A stretch of DNA of 64,000 bases from Bacteroidota bacterium (GTDB lineage Bacteria > Bacteroidota > Ignavibacteria > Ignavibacteriales > Melioribacteraceae), in the NCBI GenBank assembly GCA_018818065.1, contig JAHISV010000005.1:974527-1038526 (forward strand), written 5' to 3'. Of the stretch, positions 1 to 7,658 are shown one piece after another; within the stretch, counting starts at the first letter, position 1; each line of letters begins with the position of its first letter. The translations under genes were made by a program, and so were the position numbers. Under the pieces are notes generated by a model. The model was not told the origin of the DNA. It searched no databases and saw only the letters and a list, made by a program, of their open reading frames with translations.

Positions 1-2
1 AC

Positions 3-269
3 GAACTGAACAAGTATCAGCGATACGTAACATTCACTCACTTACCGGAAAAGGCAACAATAAGAATATTCAACCTTGCCGGGCAATTGGTAAAAACAAT
101 TTTCAAGAGTGAGCCGGGGCAGTTCCAGCGGTGGGATTTGATGAACGAACATAACACCCTGGTACCCGGCGGAATATATATAGCCTACATTGAAATGCCA
201 GAATTAGGCGAAACAAAGATTTTGAAACTGGCGATTATTCCTGAAAAAATAATTCCGGATTGGTATTGA
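3..269 (+). CDS. C-terminal end of a secreted array paralogue (cut by window edge)
   Basis: The reading frame is open from base 3 and codes for the last 88 residues of a protein whose start lies outside the window. The segment matches the C-terminal sorting domain of the next three paralogues almost residue for residue: YQRYVTF, IFNLAGQLVKT, QFQRWDLMNE, GGIYIAYIEMP, ETKILKLAIIP and a terminal IIPDWY. The fold resembles a T9SS type A sorting domain (a small beta-sandwich that directs outer-membrane export), but the terminus is a variant. An internal ATG at 87 lies inside the domain and is not a believable start. This is the first visible member of the tandem array. Confidence 0.85.
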   Translation, partial: ELNKYQRYVTFTHLPEKATIRIFNLAGQLVKTIFKSEPGQFQRWDLMNEHNTLVPGGIYIAYIEMPELGETKILKLAIIPEKIIPDWY

Positions 270-330
270 GATCCCGAAACGAGTTCGGGATGACAAATGA
301 CTGTCATGCCGGACCCTGATCCGGCATCTA
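270..330. repeat. Bipartite palindromic repeat element, copy 1
   Basis: Two short palindromes face each other. ATCCCGAA (271-278) pairs with TTCGGGAT (284-291), and ATGCCGGA (306-313) pairs with TCCGGCAT (320-327). The inner flanks ATGACA and TGTCAT are also complementary, so the whole unit is an imperfect inverted repeat. It begins one base after the stop codon of the preceding gene. A second copy occupies the same position after the gene ending at 7259. It resembles the REP/BIME-like palindromes common in bacterial intergenic DNA. It could act as a hairpin at the mRNA 3' end, but there is no T-tract. Confidence 0.75.
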
Positions 331-345
331 AAAAAAGGTGATATA

Positions 346-2541
346 ATGAATTTTAAAGAAAATGTTTTTCTAATAGTCTTTCTGTCTGGCTTCTGTTGGT
401 CTGGTGTCTGCTGGTCTATTATGGCTCAGGAGAAACCGTCTCAGCTATTTAAAGAATCATTCTCTAATGACATCCCCAGAGTTACACATTTCAATATCAA
501 CAATATCTCCACGCCGATTTATCAGGATGGGCGAGCTGATCGCGAGGGAAATAATAGTGCTTTTGAATTCCCGAAAGGTTCGGGGAAATATTGTGTTTAT
601 GAATCGGGTTTTATTTTTGGCGGTAAAGAAGGAGGAGGGCAGATAAAGTTTGGAGGTTCAGAGTATTTCTCCAGTATGGTTCCGGGAAGAATAATGGAAG
701 ATGGAACCAGCCAGGCATTAAACGATCCCCTGAATCGAATTTTCAGAGTTCGTCCCGACTGGGAAAACGGATCGCTTTTTTCTGAATTGCAGGATAACGA
801 GTTTGAAAGAAATGAAAACGCGATAAGAGAGCAGTACCGATTAGATTGGATGGAATGGCCCTGGCAATATGGCGCTCCTTACCTGGATGCAGACGGTGAT
901 GGTATTTATATTCCTGATCCGGATGGAAATGGAACATATAATATTGGCGAGGATATCCCGGGGCTACCAGGCGCTGACCAGACAATATGGTTTGCCGCCA
1001 ACCACACTGATCCGGAAATTGCTTATCAGTTCTATGGTTCACCACCGACAGATTTCGAAATGCAGGTCACAATTTGGGGATATATGAGTGGCTCATCCTT
1101 GGGGAATATGATTTTCAAAAAAATTCACCTTATCAATAAAAGTGAGTTTGACTATACTGATTTTTACTGTGGAATTTGGAGCGATCCCGATGTAGGTAGC
1201 GCTGGGGATGATTTTGTCGGGTGTGACACACTCCTGGATCTTGGGTACGCTTATAATGCATATCAGGTGGACTCTGAATATGGTGATTCTCCACCGGCAG
1301 TGGGTTTCTCCTTTTTAGATGTTTCTGAAACTGATAGTGAAGAAACTAATAAAATGTCTTCCTTCTATTATTTTCGTAATGATCCAATGGAGCCTTGGCA
1401 TGATCCCGGAGATCCCTACACCGAAGGAGTATTATATTTCTATAATGCGTTACAGGGAAAGATTTCCTCAACTGGAGAATATTTCCCAATCCCTGAAGAG
1501 ATTGGAGGAGGGTATACAAATTATCCGTTGTCTGGTGATCCGGTAACAGGTAGCGGGTATGTTGATGGAATTATTTCTGGACCCGGTGACACAAGATTTA
1601 TAATGAGTACTGGTCCTTTTAATATCCCAAAAGGTGAATCTGCCGAAATAACATTTATGCAAATCGCAGCCGGTGGAAGTGCGGGGGTTGGCAACCTTGA
1701 ATCAATATACCTGCTGAGAACTTTTACCCTCATGGCCCACAAGTCTTATGAAGGCTATCTCTGTTGTAATTTGACTATGCCCGTTACTAATGCTATTGTT
1801 TCCAGCGGCGCCGAGTCAATAAAAATAAAATGGGGGAGTGAATCAGAATTATATTCAGGATCCGGTTTCGAATTTCAGGGATACAATATTTATCAATTAC
1901 CAGCTCCCAACAGCCCTCTGGCAGATGGGATAAAAATTCGCACATTTGATAAGATTGATGGAGTTAAAGTTATTTTACAAGGATTCTTTGAAAAGGGTGT
2001 TTTTGTTAATAAAATAATTCAAAGAGGGAACGATACAGGTATAGCGAATGAGTTGGTTATTGTAAAAGACTATATTCATGAGGCAAATCTTGTTCCCGGT
2101 ACTGAATATCATTATGCCATAACAAGTTATAGTTATAATCCTGAAGCCTGGGGTTTGAATATGAGCTACGAAAGCAGCCCAAATTATATAACTGTAACTA
2201 TGGGTACGAATGCCGGAGCAGACATCGAAAAAATAAACGTCTTCCCAAATCCCTACTACGGAGCAAACCCAAACGAACTGACCAGGTATCAGCGGTACGT
2301 TACATTCAGTCACTTACCGGAACAGGCAACAATAAAAATATTTAATCTAGCCGGTCAACTGGTAAAGACCATTTACAAAACTGAACTTGGACAATTCCAA
2401 CGTTGGGACTTGATGAACGAATTCAACATTCTCGTTCCCGGTGGCATTTACATTGCATATATTGAAATGCCAACGCTGGGCGAAACAAAAATTTTGAAAC
2501 TGGCGATTATTCCGGAGAAGATTATTCCGGATTGGTATTGA
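346..2541 (+). CDS. Secreted array paralogue with variant T9SS-type sorting domain (731 aa)
   Basis: Function is unknown. A signal peptide of about 28 residues ends at MAQ. The conserved array core follows, with the motif DGRAD, a calcium-type loop with DADGDG at residue 181, and a block from about residue 279 containing SDPDVGSAGDDFVGCDT. After about residue 480 comes a module with FQGYNIYQLP, possibly a fibronectin III-like sandwich, and then the sorting domain from about residue 626 ending IIPDWY. The domain type suggests export across the outer membrane and surface attachment or release by T9SS. The ATG is preceded by GGTGATATA, just after the palindromic repeat. It is most similar to the next two genes. 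Confidence 0.8.
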   Translation: MNFKENVFLIVFLSGFCWSGVCWSIMAQEKPSQLFKESFSNDIPRVTHFNINNISTPIYQDGRADREGNNSAFEFPKGSGKYCVYESGFIFGGKEGGGQIKFGGSEYFSSMVPGRIMEDGTSQALNDPLNRIFRVRPDWENGSLFSELQDNEFERNENAIREQYRLDWMEWPWQYGAPYLDADGDGIYIPDPDGNGTYNIGEDIPGLPGADQTIWFAANHTDPEIAYQFYGSPPTDFEMQVTIWGYMSGSSLGNMIFKKIHLINKSEFDYTDFYCGIWSDPDVGSAGDDFVGCDTLLDLGYAYNAYQVDSEYGDSPPAVGFSFLDVSETDSEETNKMSSFYYFRNDPMEPWHDPGDPYTEGVLYFYNALQGKISSTGEYFPIPEEIGGGYTNYPLSGDPVTGSGYVDGIISGPGDTRFIMSTGPFNIPKGESAEITFMQIAAGGSAGVGNLESIYLLRTFTLMAHKSYEGYLCCNLTMPVTNAIVSSGAESIKIKWGSESELYSGSGFEFQGYNIYQLPAPNSPLADGIKIRTFDKIDGVKVILQGFFEKGVFVNKIIQRGNDTGIANELVIVKDYIHEANLVPGTEYHYAITSYSYNPEAWGLNMSYESSPNYITVTMGTNAGADIEKINVFPNPYYGANPNELTRYQRYVTFSHLPEQATIKIFNLAGQLVKTIYKTELGQFQRWDLMNEFNILVPGGIYIAYIEMPTLGETKILKLAIIPEKIIPDWY

Positions 2542-2598
2542 AAAATAGAGTATTGAGTATTTAGTAGTGAGTATTGAGAAATTAGAAGCGAAAAGCTT

Positions 2599-2643
2599 GC
2601 CCGCCATCTCGTTGGGCGGGCCTGCCCTGAGCTAGTGGAAGGG
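2599..2643. repeat. GC-rich hairpin plus CCTGCCCTGAGCTAGT repeat
   Basis: GCCCGCC (2599-2605) pairs with GGCGGGC (2615-2621). It is followed at once by a copy of the CCTGCCCTGAGCTAGT repeat, which recurs at 7462-7484. The surrounding gap (2542-2720) is otherwise low in complexity, with repeated GAGTATT words. The hairpin may end transcripts of the preceding gene, but no T-tract follows it. Confidence 0.6.
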
Positions 2644-2720
2644 TAAAAAGTGATAAGGAAAATAATATGAAAAAGTTTTATATATAACAAAAAACAACTA
2701 GGAAGTGGAGAAAGAAATTC

Positions 2721-4865
2721 ATGTATAGACTTCTAAAATATTGTATGCTATTTATTTCTATAATTGAATTTGAGATCGCTCAGGAAATTCCACCCTCTAA
2801 TTCTACAGGTATTGGATTTAGTGAATTATGGACTCAATTTGATATTAATGATGTGAGAACCTTCATATGGAATGACGGCGCTGCTGATTTTTTCCCTGAG
2901 AGTCCATCAAATAATGATAGTTGGTTTTGCGGATTCGAATATCCTAAAAACAGCAATAAATATTGCATTTACAAAAGTGGATTTGTCTGGGCAGGAAAAC
3001 GAGACTCGAATGATCTCCGTTTGGGAGGATCAACGTTTCCCAGTGGATTGGTACCTGGAAGGCTAATACCTAACGGAAGTGTTCAAGTTTGTGATGATTC
3101 CCAAAACCGAGTTTATAGAATAAGACCCGATTTTGAAATAGTCTTTAATTCTTCAAGTAAAGATCAACAAGCGAGTGATTATGAATTGAAAATTCCACAA
3201 CAATATAAAAAAGATTGGAACGAATGGCCGACTGAGTATGGTGCACCATTTAACGATATTAATAAAAATCATGTTTACGATTCAGATATTGATATTCCCG
3301 GTGTGGGTGGAGCTGATCAGACAATTTGGTTCGTTGCTAATCATAGTGATGAGTCAAAAGCTCTTAGGTTTTATGGTTCTCCCCCAACTATGTTCGAAAT
3401 GCAAGTAACGATATGGGGATATAAAACTGGTGGTTTTTTGAAGAATACAATCTTTAAAAAATACCTACTCATTAACAAGGATGAGAAAGATTATACAGAT
3501 TGTTTTTTTGGTATATGGTGTGACCCGGATATTGGGTCAGCCGGAGATGATTTTGTTGGTTGCGATACACTTTTGAATTTAGGATTTTGTTATAACGCAG
3601 ATGCTGATGATAATTTTTATTTAAAAAATCCACCAGCCGTTGGTCATAAATTTCTGTCTGAACCTTCTGGGAATGGACTATATGCTTTTCAATACTATGC
3701 AAATACCAGTTCGGCCTTTGTACACGATCCTGATTTATATAATTACGAGACTGGAACGAAATACCTTTATAATCACCTCCGGGGATTTGCAAATGCAGCA
3801 ATTGAACGAGGACATCCGGTACCAGGTAATGGTGGTGAAACTAGGTATCCATTATCAGGTTGTCCAGTCACTGGTACTGGTTTTGTTGATGGAATAATAC
3901 TAGCACCGAATGACCGAAGATATATGATTTCTTGTGGTCCCGTGGATATTGCTGCCGGAGATACAACGGAAATTATTTTTGCCCAAATAGCTGCAGGTGG
4001 AGTTGAGGGAATAAGCAATATTGAAGCTGTTGCTTTGTTAAAAGAGTACGCGAGGCAAGCACAGATATTTGGTAATAATGGATTTAAATTTCCCAGACCG
4101 CAATTAACCGCTAACTTCGAATACACCAGCCTCAGTAATAAAACAGAATTAAAATGGAGTAATGAGGCTGAAGGTTATTCTCAAGATGGATACGAATTCC
4201 AAGGGTACAACATTTTTCAATTACCATATCTAGAGGCGCCAACTAATGAAGGCATTAAAATAAAAACCTTTGACAAGGTTGATGGGATTAGAGTCATTCT
4301 AGAAAATCATTATGAAAATAATCATGAGGTAACATCGATCGCCCAGGCAGGGAATGACTGGGGAATTGAGCATGAACTACAGATTGAAAAAGATTATATA
4401 GGAAACACGGAATTGCACCTGGGCAGTGAATACTACTATGCGATCACAAACTATAGTTACAGTGAGGTACCCTGGGGCGGAAGCCCGACTTTTGAAAGTG
4501 AACCAACATACATCACAGTAACCGTTGGCGAGAGCGCGGGACCCGACATAGAAAAAATCAACGTCTTTCCAAATCCATATTACGGTGCTAACCCGAACGA
4601 ACTGAACAAGTATCAAAGATACGTAACATTCAGTCATTTGCCTGAAGAGGCTACGATAAAGATTTTCAACCTTGCAGGGCAACTTGTTAAGACAATGTAT
4701 AAAACCGAACCTGGGCAGTTCCAACGGTGGGATTTGATGAATGAATTTAACATACTCGTTCCCGGTGGTATTTACATTGCATATATTGAAATGCCGCAAT
4801 TGGGTGAAACAAAGATTTTGAAACTGGCGATTATTCCGGAGAAGATTGTGCCGGATTGGTATTGA
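2721..4865 (+). CDS. Secreted array paralogue with variant T9SS-type sorting domain (714 aa)
   Basis: The N-terminus MYRLLKYCMLFISIIEFEIAQ reads as a signal peptide. The core carries the array signatures: an FDINDVRTFIWNDGAAD block, DWNEWP before an acidic DINKNHVYDSDIDIPG loop (a weaker calcium-type motif than its neighbours), QTIWFVANHSD, FYGSPPT, and SDPD-like CDPDIGSAGDDFVGCDT. The FQGYNIFQLP module follows, and the sorting domain starts near residue 609 and ends IVPDWY. The stretch from about base 4340 onward is very close at DNA level to the corresponding part of the next gene, which points to recent duplication or gene conversion. The start is supported by GGAAGTGGAG upstream. The specific function is unknown. 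Confidence 0.8.
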   Translation: MYRLLKYCMLFISIIEFEIAQEIPPSNSTGIGFSELWTQFDINDVRTFIWNDGAADFFPESPSNNDSWFCGFEYPKNSNKYCIYKSGFVWAGKRDSNDLRLGGSTFPSGLVPGRLIPNGSVQVCDDSQNRVYRIRPDFEIVFNSSSKDQQASDYELKIPQQYKKDWNEWPTEYGAPFNDINKNHVYDSDIDIPGVGGADQTIWFVANHSDESKALRFYGSPPTMFEMQVTIWGYKTGGFLKNTIFKKYLLINKDEKDYTDCFFGIWCDPDIGSAGDDFVGCDTLLNLGFCYNADADDNFYLKNPPAVGHKFLSEPSGNGLYAFQYYANTSSAFVHDPDLYNYETGTKYLYNHLRGFANAAIERGHPVPGNGGETRYPLSGCPVTGTGFVDGIILAPNDRRYMISCGPVDIAAGDTTEIIFAQIAAGGVEGISNIEAVALLKEYARQAQIFGNNGFKFPRPQLTANFEYTSLSNKTELKWSNEAEGYSQDGYEFQGYNIFQLPYLEAPTNEGIKIKTFDKVDGIRVILENHYENNHEVTSIAQAGNDWGIEHELQIEKDYIGNTELHLGSEYYYAITNYSYSEVPWGGSPTFESEPTYITVTVGESAGPDIEKINVFPNPYYGANPNELNKYQRYVTFSHLPEEATIKIFNLAGQLVKTMYKTEPGQFQRWDLMNEFNILVPGGIYIAYIEMPQLGETKILKLAIIPEKIVPDWY

Positions 4866-4920
4866 AAAGATAGTATCAAGTAGCAAGTAAAAAGTATCAA
4901 GAAAAAAGTTAGAAGTGAAA

Positions 4921-5050
4921 AGAAGAGCAAAAAATGAAACAATAAAAAGGAATGTGACTGCCGAGCCAAACAAACCCGGACGTCATGACCCTGTCGTGAC
5001 GCGGGAATCCACAGTCACGTTGCGAACGTGACTGTCAAGGCGAGGTGAAA
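4921..5050. repeat. Approximately 130-bp intergenic block repeat, copy 1
   Basis: This block recurs at 7321-7456, including the weaker left part (GAAGAGCA then ATGAAACAATAAA) and the strongly conserved core with ACCCGGACGTCATGACCC and GACGCGGGAATCCAC. Within it ACAGTCACGTT (5011-5021) and AACGTGACTGT (5025-5035) form a perfect 11-bp stem with a GCG loop. A degenerate copy lies near 11060-11145. It sits in the leader of the following gene, so it may be a mobile or expanding repeat with hairpin structure in RNA. Confidence 0.75.
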
Positions 5051-5111
5051 AATGAAAAATCAAAATGGAAAGAAATCGATTCTAACTTCTGATTTCTCAC
5101 TAAGGAGTTTT

Positions 5112-7259
5112 ATGAAATTTATTAAACCAATATTTCTATTCATCTTAATCTCTTGTGTTAGCTGGACAATCAACGCCCAGCGAAGAGAAGAAGTATTCGG
5201 TAAAACATATACAAAAATTAACATTGGAAATATTTCAACCTTTATTTACAATGACGGCAGGGCTGATCCAAATGCTAGAAATCCAGGCTATTCCGGTTTT
5301 GAATATCCACGTGGTAGTAATAAGTATGCGGTATATGAATCAGGTTTTTTATGGGGTGGTAAATTTGATGGTGAGGTAAGGCTAGGTGGAGCAACCTTTC
5401 CCTCAGGATTAAATCCAGGAAAAATTATTTCCCCTGGAGTCTGGCAGAATCCTGAAGAAGCAAGAATGTATAGAGTAAGAAGAGATTATAGGGAATCCAG
5501 CTTAATTAATGAACAAGCAGACGAAGGAAGATCATACGAGGAAATTTTTAATGAATATGAAAAAGACTGGAATGAGTGGCCGGCTGATGAGGGAGCTCCC
5601 TATATGGATAATGACGGGGATGGATATTATGATCCGGATATAGATACACCCGGATATAAAAATTCTGACCAGACAATCTGGTATGTTGCAAATTCTGCTG
5701 ATAGTGCAAAAACTAAACCATTTTATGGTTCACCGCCCACGGATATTGAGCTCCAGGTAACTACCTGGGCATACAAAAGAGCTGGATCACTTGGAAATAC
5801 TATATTCAGACGTTACCTGATGATTAATAAAGGAGATATAGATGCAGAGGATATGTACTTTTCTGCTTGGAGTGATATAGATATTGGCAATGCTGGTGAT
5901 GATTTAGTTGGATGCGATTCCACATTAGGTTTAGGATTTGGTTATCAGGGAAATTATAATGATTCGCAATATGGTTCTAATGCACCCGCAGTTGGATACA
6001 CGTTTTTGCAGGGACCTTTGGTTGAGGGAAATTCCAGTGATGTAGGTAAATCTTTTGACCAATCTTTTCCTGAGCATAAAAACTTAAATCTTACCTCTTT
6101 TTGGTTTTCTCACGCTTCCTCAGCAGGGACACCAATTTCTGATCCTAATCTGTTTAGTTATGAATATGGGACGTTAAAATTATACCTTAATATGCAAGGG
6201 CGCAGCTCTATTCCTTTAACCAGACAATATTGGTGGGGAGAACCTCCATTTTTATTATCAGGTGATCCTATTGCTCAGACAGGGTGGCTTGATATTAGGA
6301 CTACTGATAAAATAATTCTTCCCAGTTCCGGGTCTTTTAATCTTGCTGTTGGTGATACACAGGAAATTATTATTGCAAATGTCGTTGCTGGAGGTACTCC
6401 GGGTATTGGTAATCTTGAGGCACTTGCCTTGCTAAAAGATTATACTAAAGAACTAAAGCAATTCACCTCAAATAATTTCAAGGTTCCAAAACCTGACATG
6501 ATTTCAACAATTACCTATGAGAGCATTACGAAGTCAATAAATCTAAAGTGGAGTGCTGAATCGGAGTTATCTGAAATTGGCTCATATGAATTTCAGGGTT
6601 ATAACATATATCAACTTCCATTCTCTACTGCAACTCTGGATGAGGGAATAAAAATAAAAACTTTCGACAGGATTGATGGCATAAGGGTAATCACTGAAGA
6701 ATATTTTGATGAAGATCAATATTTAACCAGAGTAGCTCAGGCAGGAAATGACTGGGGAATTGAGCATGAACTACAGATTGAAAAGGATTATATAGCAAAC
6801 ACGGAACTGCACCTTGGCAGTGAATACTACTACGCGATAACAAATTACAATTACAGTGAAGTGCCATGGGCAGGAAGCCCGACCTTTGAAAGTGACCCAA
6901 CCTACATCACAGTAACAGTCGGTGAGAATGCGGGATCAGACATTGAAAAAATCAACGTCTTCCCGAATCCATACTATGGAGCTAACCCGAACGAGGTGAA
7001 CAAGTATCAACGTTACGTAACATTCAGCCACCTGCCGGAACAGGCAACCATAAAAATATTCAACCTTGCGGGGCAGTTGGTAAAAACAATTTACAAGAAT
7101 GAACCGGATCAGTTCCAGCGATGGGATTTGATGAACGAATTCAACATCCTGGTTCCCGGAGGGATATACATAGCATACATTGAAATGCCAGAATTAGGTG
7201 AAACAAAAATTTTGAAACTGGCGATTATTCCTGAAAAAATAATTCCCGACTGGTATTGA
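5112..7259 (+). CDS. Secreted array paralogue with variant T9SS-type sorting domain (715 aa)
   Basis: I place the start at ATG 5112, not the upstream in-frame ATG 5052. The later start gives a clean signal peptide (MKFIKPIFLFILISC then WTINAQ) and has AAGGAG four bases upstream, while the first 20 codons of the longer version come from the fringe of the block repeat. The core has YNDGRAD, DWNEWP, a strong calcium-type loop DNDGDGYYDPDIDTPG, FYGSPPTDIELQVT and SDIDIGNAGDDLVGCDS. It continues with the FQGYNIYQLP module and the variant sorting domain from about residue 610, ending IIPDWY. Its mature N-terminus (QRREEVFG) nearly matches that of the gene at 9356, although that gene has a different C-terminus. 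The role is unknown; it is probably a surface protein. Confidence 0.8.
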   Translation: MKFIKPIFLFILISCVSWTINAQRREEVFGKTYTKINIGNISTFIYNDGRADPNARNPGYSGFEYPRGSNKYAVYESGFLWGGKFDGEVRLGGATFPSGLNPGKIISPGVWQNPEEARMYRVRRDYRESSLINEQADEGRSYEEIFNEYEKDWNEWPADEGAPYMDNDGDGYYDPDIDTPGYKNSDQTIWYVANSADSAKTKPFYGSPPTDIELQVTTWAYKRAGSLGNTIFRRYLMINKGDIDAEDMYFSAWSDIDIGNAGDDLVGCDSTLGLGFGYQGNYNDSQYGSNAPAVGYTFLQGPLVEGNSSDVGKSFDQSFPEHKNLNLTSFWFSHASSAGTPISDPNLFSYEYGTLKLYLNMQGRSSIPLTRQYWWGEPPFLLSGDPIAQTGWLDIRTTDKIILPSSGSFNLAVGDTQEIIIANVVAGGTPGIGNLEALALLKDYTKELKQFTSNNFKVPKPDMISTITYESITKSINLKWSAESELSEIGSYEFQGYNIYQLPFSTATLDEGIKIKTFDRIDGIRVITEEYFDEDQYLTRVAQAGNDWGIEHELQIEKDYIANTELHLGSEYYYAITNYNYSEVPWAGSPTFESDPTYITVTVGENAGSDIEKINVFPNPYYGANPNEVNKYQRYVTFSHLPEQATIKIFNLAGQLVKTIYKNEPDQFQRWDLMNEFNILVPGGIYIAYIEMPELGETKILKLAIIPEKIIPDWY

Positions 7260-7319
7260 GATCCCGAAATAAATTCGGGATGACAAACAATTGTCATGCT
7301 GAACTTGATTCAGCATCTA
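7260..7319. repeat. Bipartite palindromic repeat element, copy 2
   Basis: ATCCCGAA (7261-7268) pairs with TTCGGGAT (7274-7281), and ATGCTGAA (7296-7303) pairs with TTCAGCAT (7309-7316). The layout, spacing and one-base distance from the preceding stop codon are the same as for 270-330. The stems differ by compensated changes (CCGGA/TCCGG against CTGAA/TTCAG), so pairing is preserved while sequence drifts. It lies in the 399-base gap 7260-7658. Confidence 0.75.
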
Positions 7320-7320
7320 A

Positions 7321-7456
7321 GAAGAGCAGAAGATGAAACAATAAACGAAATATGCTTGTGGAGTAAAACAAACCCGGACGTCATGACCCTGTCGTGACGC
7401 GGGAATCCACAGTCACGTTGCGAACGTGACAGCCAAGGCGGATTAAAGTGAAAAAT
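7321..7456. repeat. Approximately 130-bp intergenic block repeat, copy 2
   Basis: This is the second copy of the block at 4921-5050. The core is nearly identical. The hairpin is shortened to GTCACGTT (7412-7419) and AACGTGAC (7423-7430) because the outer bases diverge. A reverse-strand reading frame through the block is a by-product of the repeat and is not counted as a gene. Confidence 0.75.
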
Positions 7457-7461
7457 GAAAA

Positions 7462-7484
7462 GCCTGCCCTGAGCTAGTCGAAGG
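7462..7484. repeat. CCTGCCCTGAGCTAGT repeat, copy 2
   Basis: This is a second occurrence of the short repeat seen at 2619-2643, here followed by CGAAGG. The word resembles a repeat family scattered in intergenic DNA of many bacteria. The rest of the gap down to 7595 is AT-rich with CACTTCT words and shows no gene. Confidence 0.6.
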
Positions 7485-7595
7485 GGGGAAAGTGAAAATT
7501 CATTAATTCTCACTTCTCACTTCTGACTTTTTACTCAATCTTTCTCATTTAGGGCACTATTTTCCCCATACTCAAACAATGACCCAAATGGGTTA

Positions 7596-7623
7596 TTGAC
7601 ATAAAGGGATACTATGCTATTTT
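7596..7623 (+). promoter_or_regulatory. Candidate sigma70-like promoter
   Basis: TTGACA (7596-7601) is followed after 16 bases by TATTTT (7618-7623), about 35 bases before the ATG at 7659. A small inverted repeat, ACCC-AAAT-GGGT, lies just upstream at 7583-7594. This is the best -35 match seen in the array and could begin a separate transcription unit for the two shorter paralogues. It is a pattern match only. Confidence 0.4.
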
Positions 7624-7658
7624 GTTAGTTGAAATTCAAAATACTTTTGGAGTAGATC

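Noticed and set aside
7310..7513. Reverse-strand reading frame with a GFPRHDRVMTSG-like peptide
   Set aside because: It is a translation of the block repeat, recurs wherever the repeat occurs, and has no start context or neighbours on that strand.
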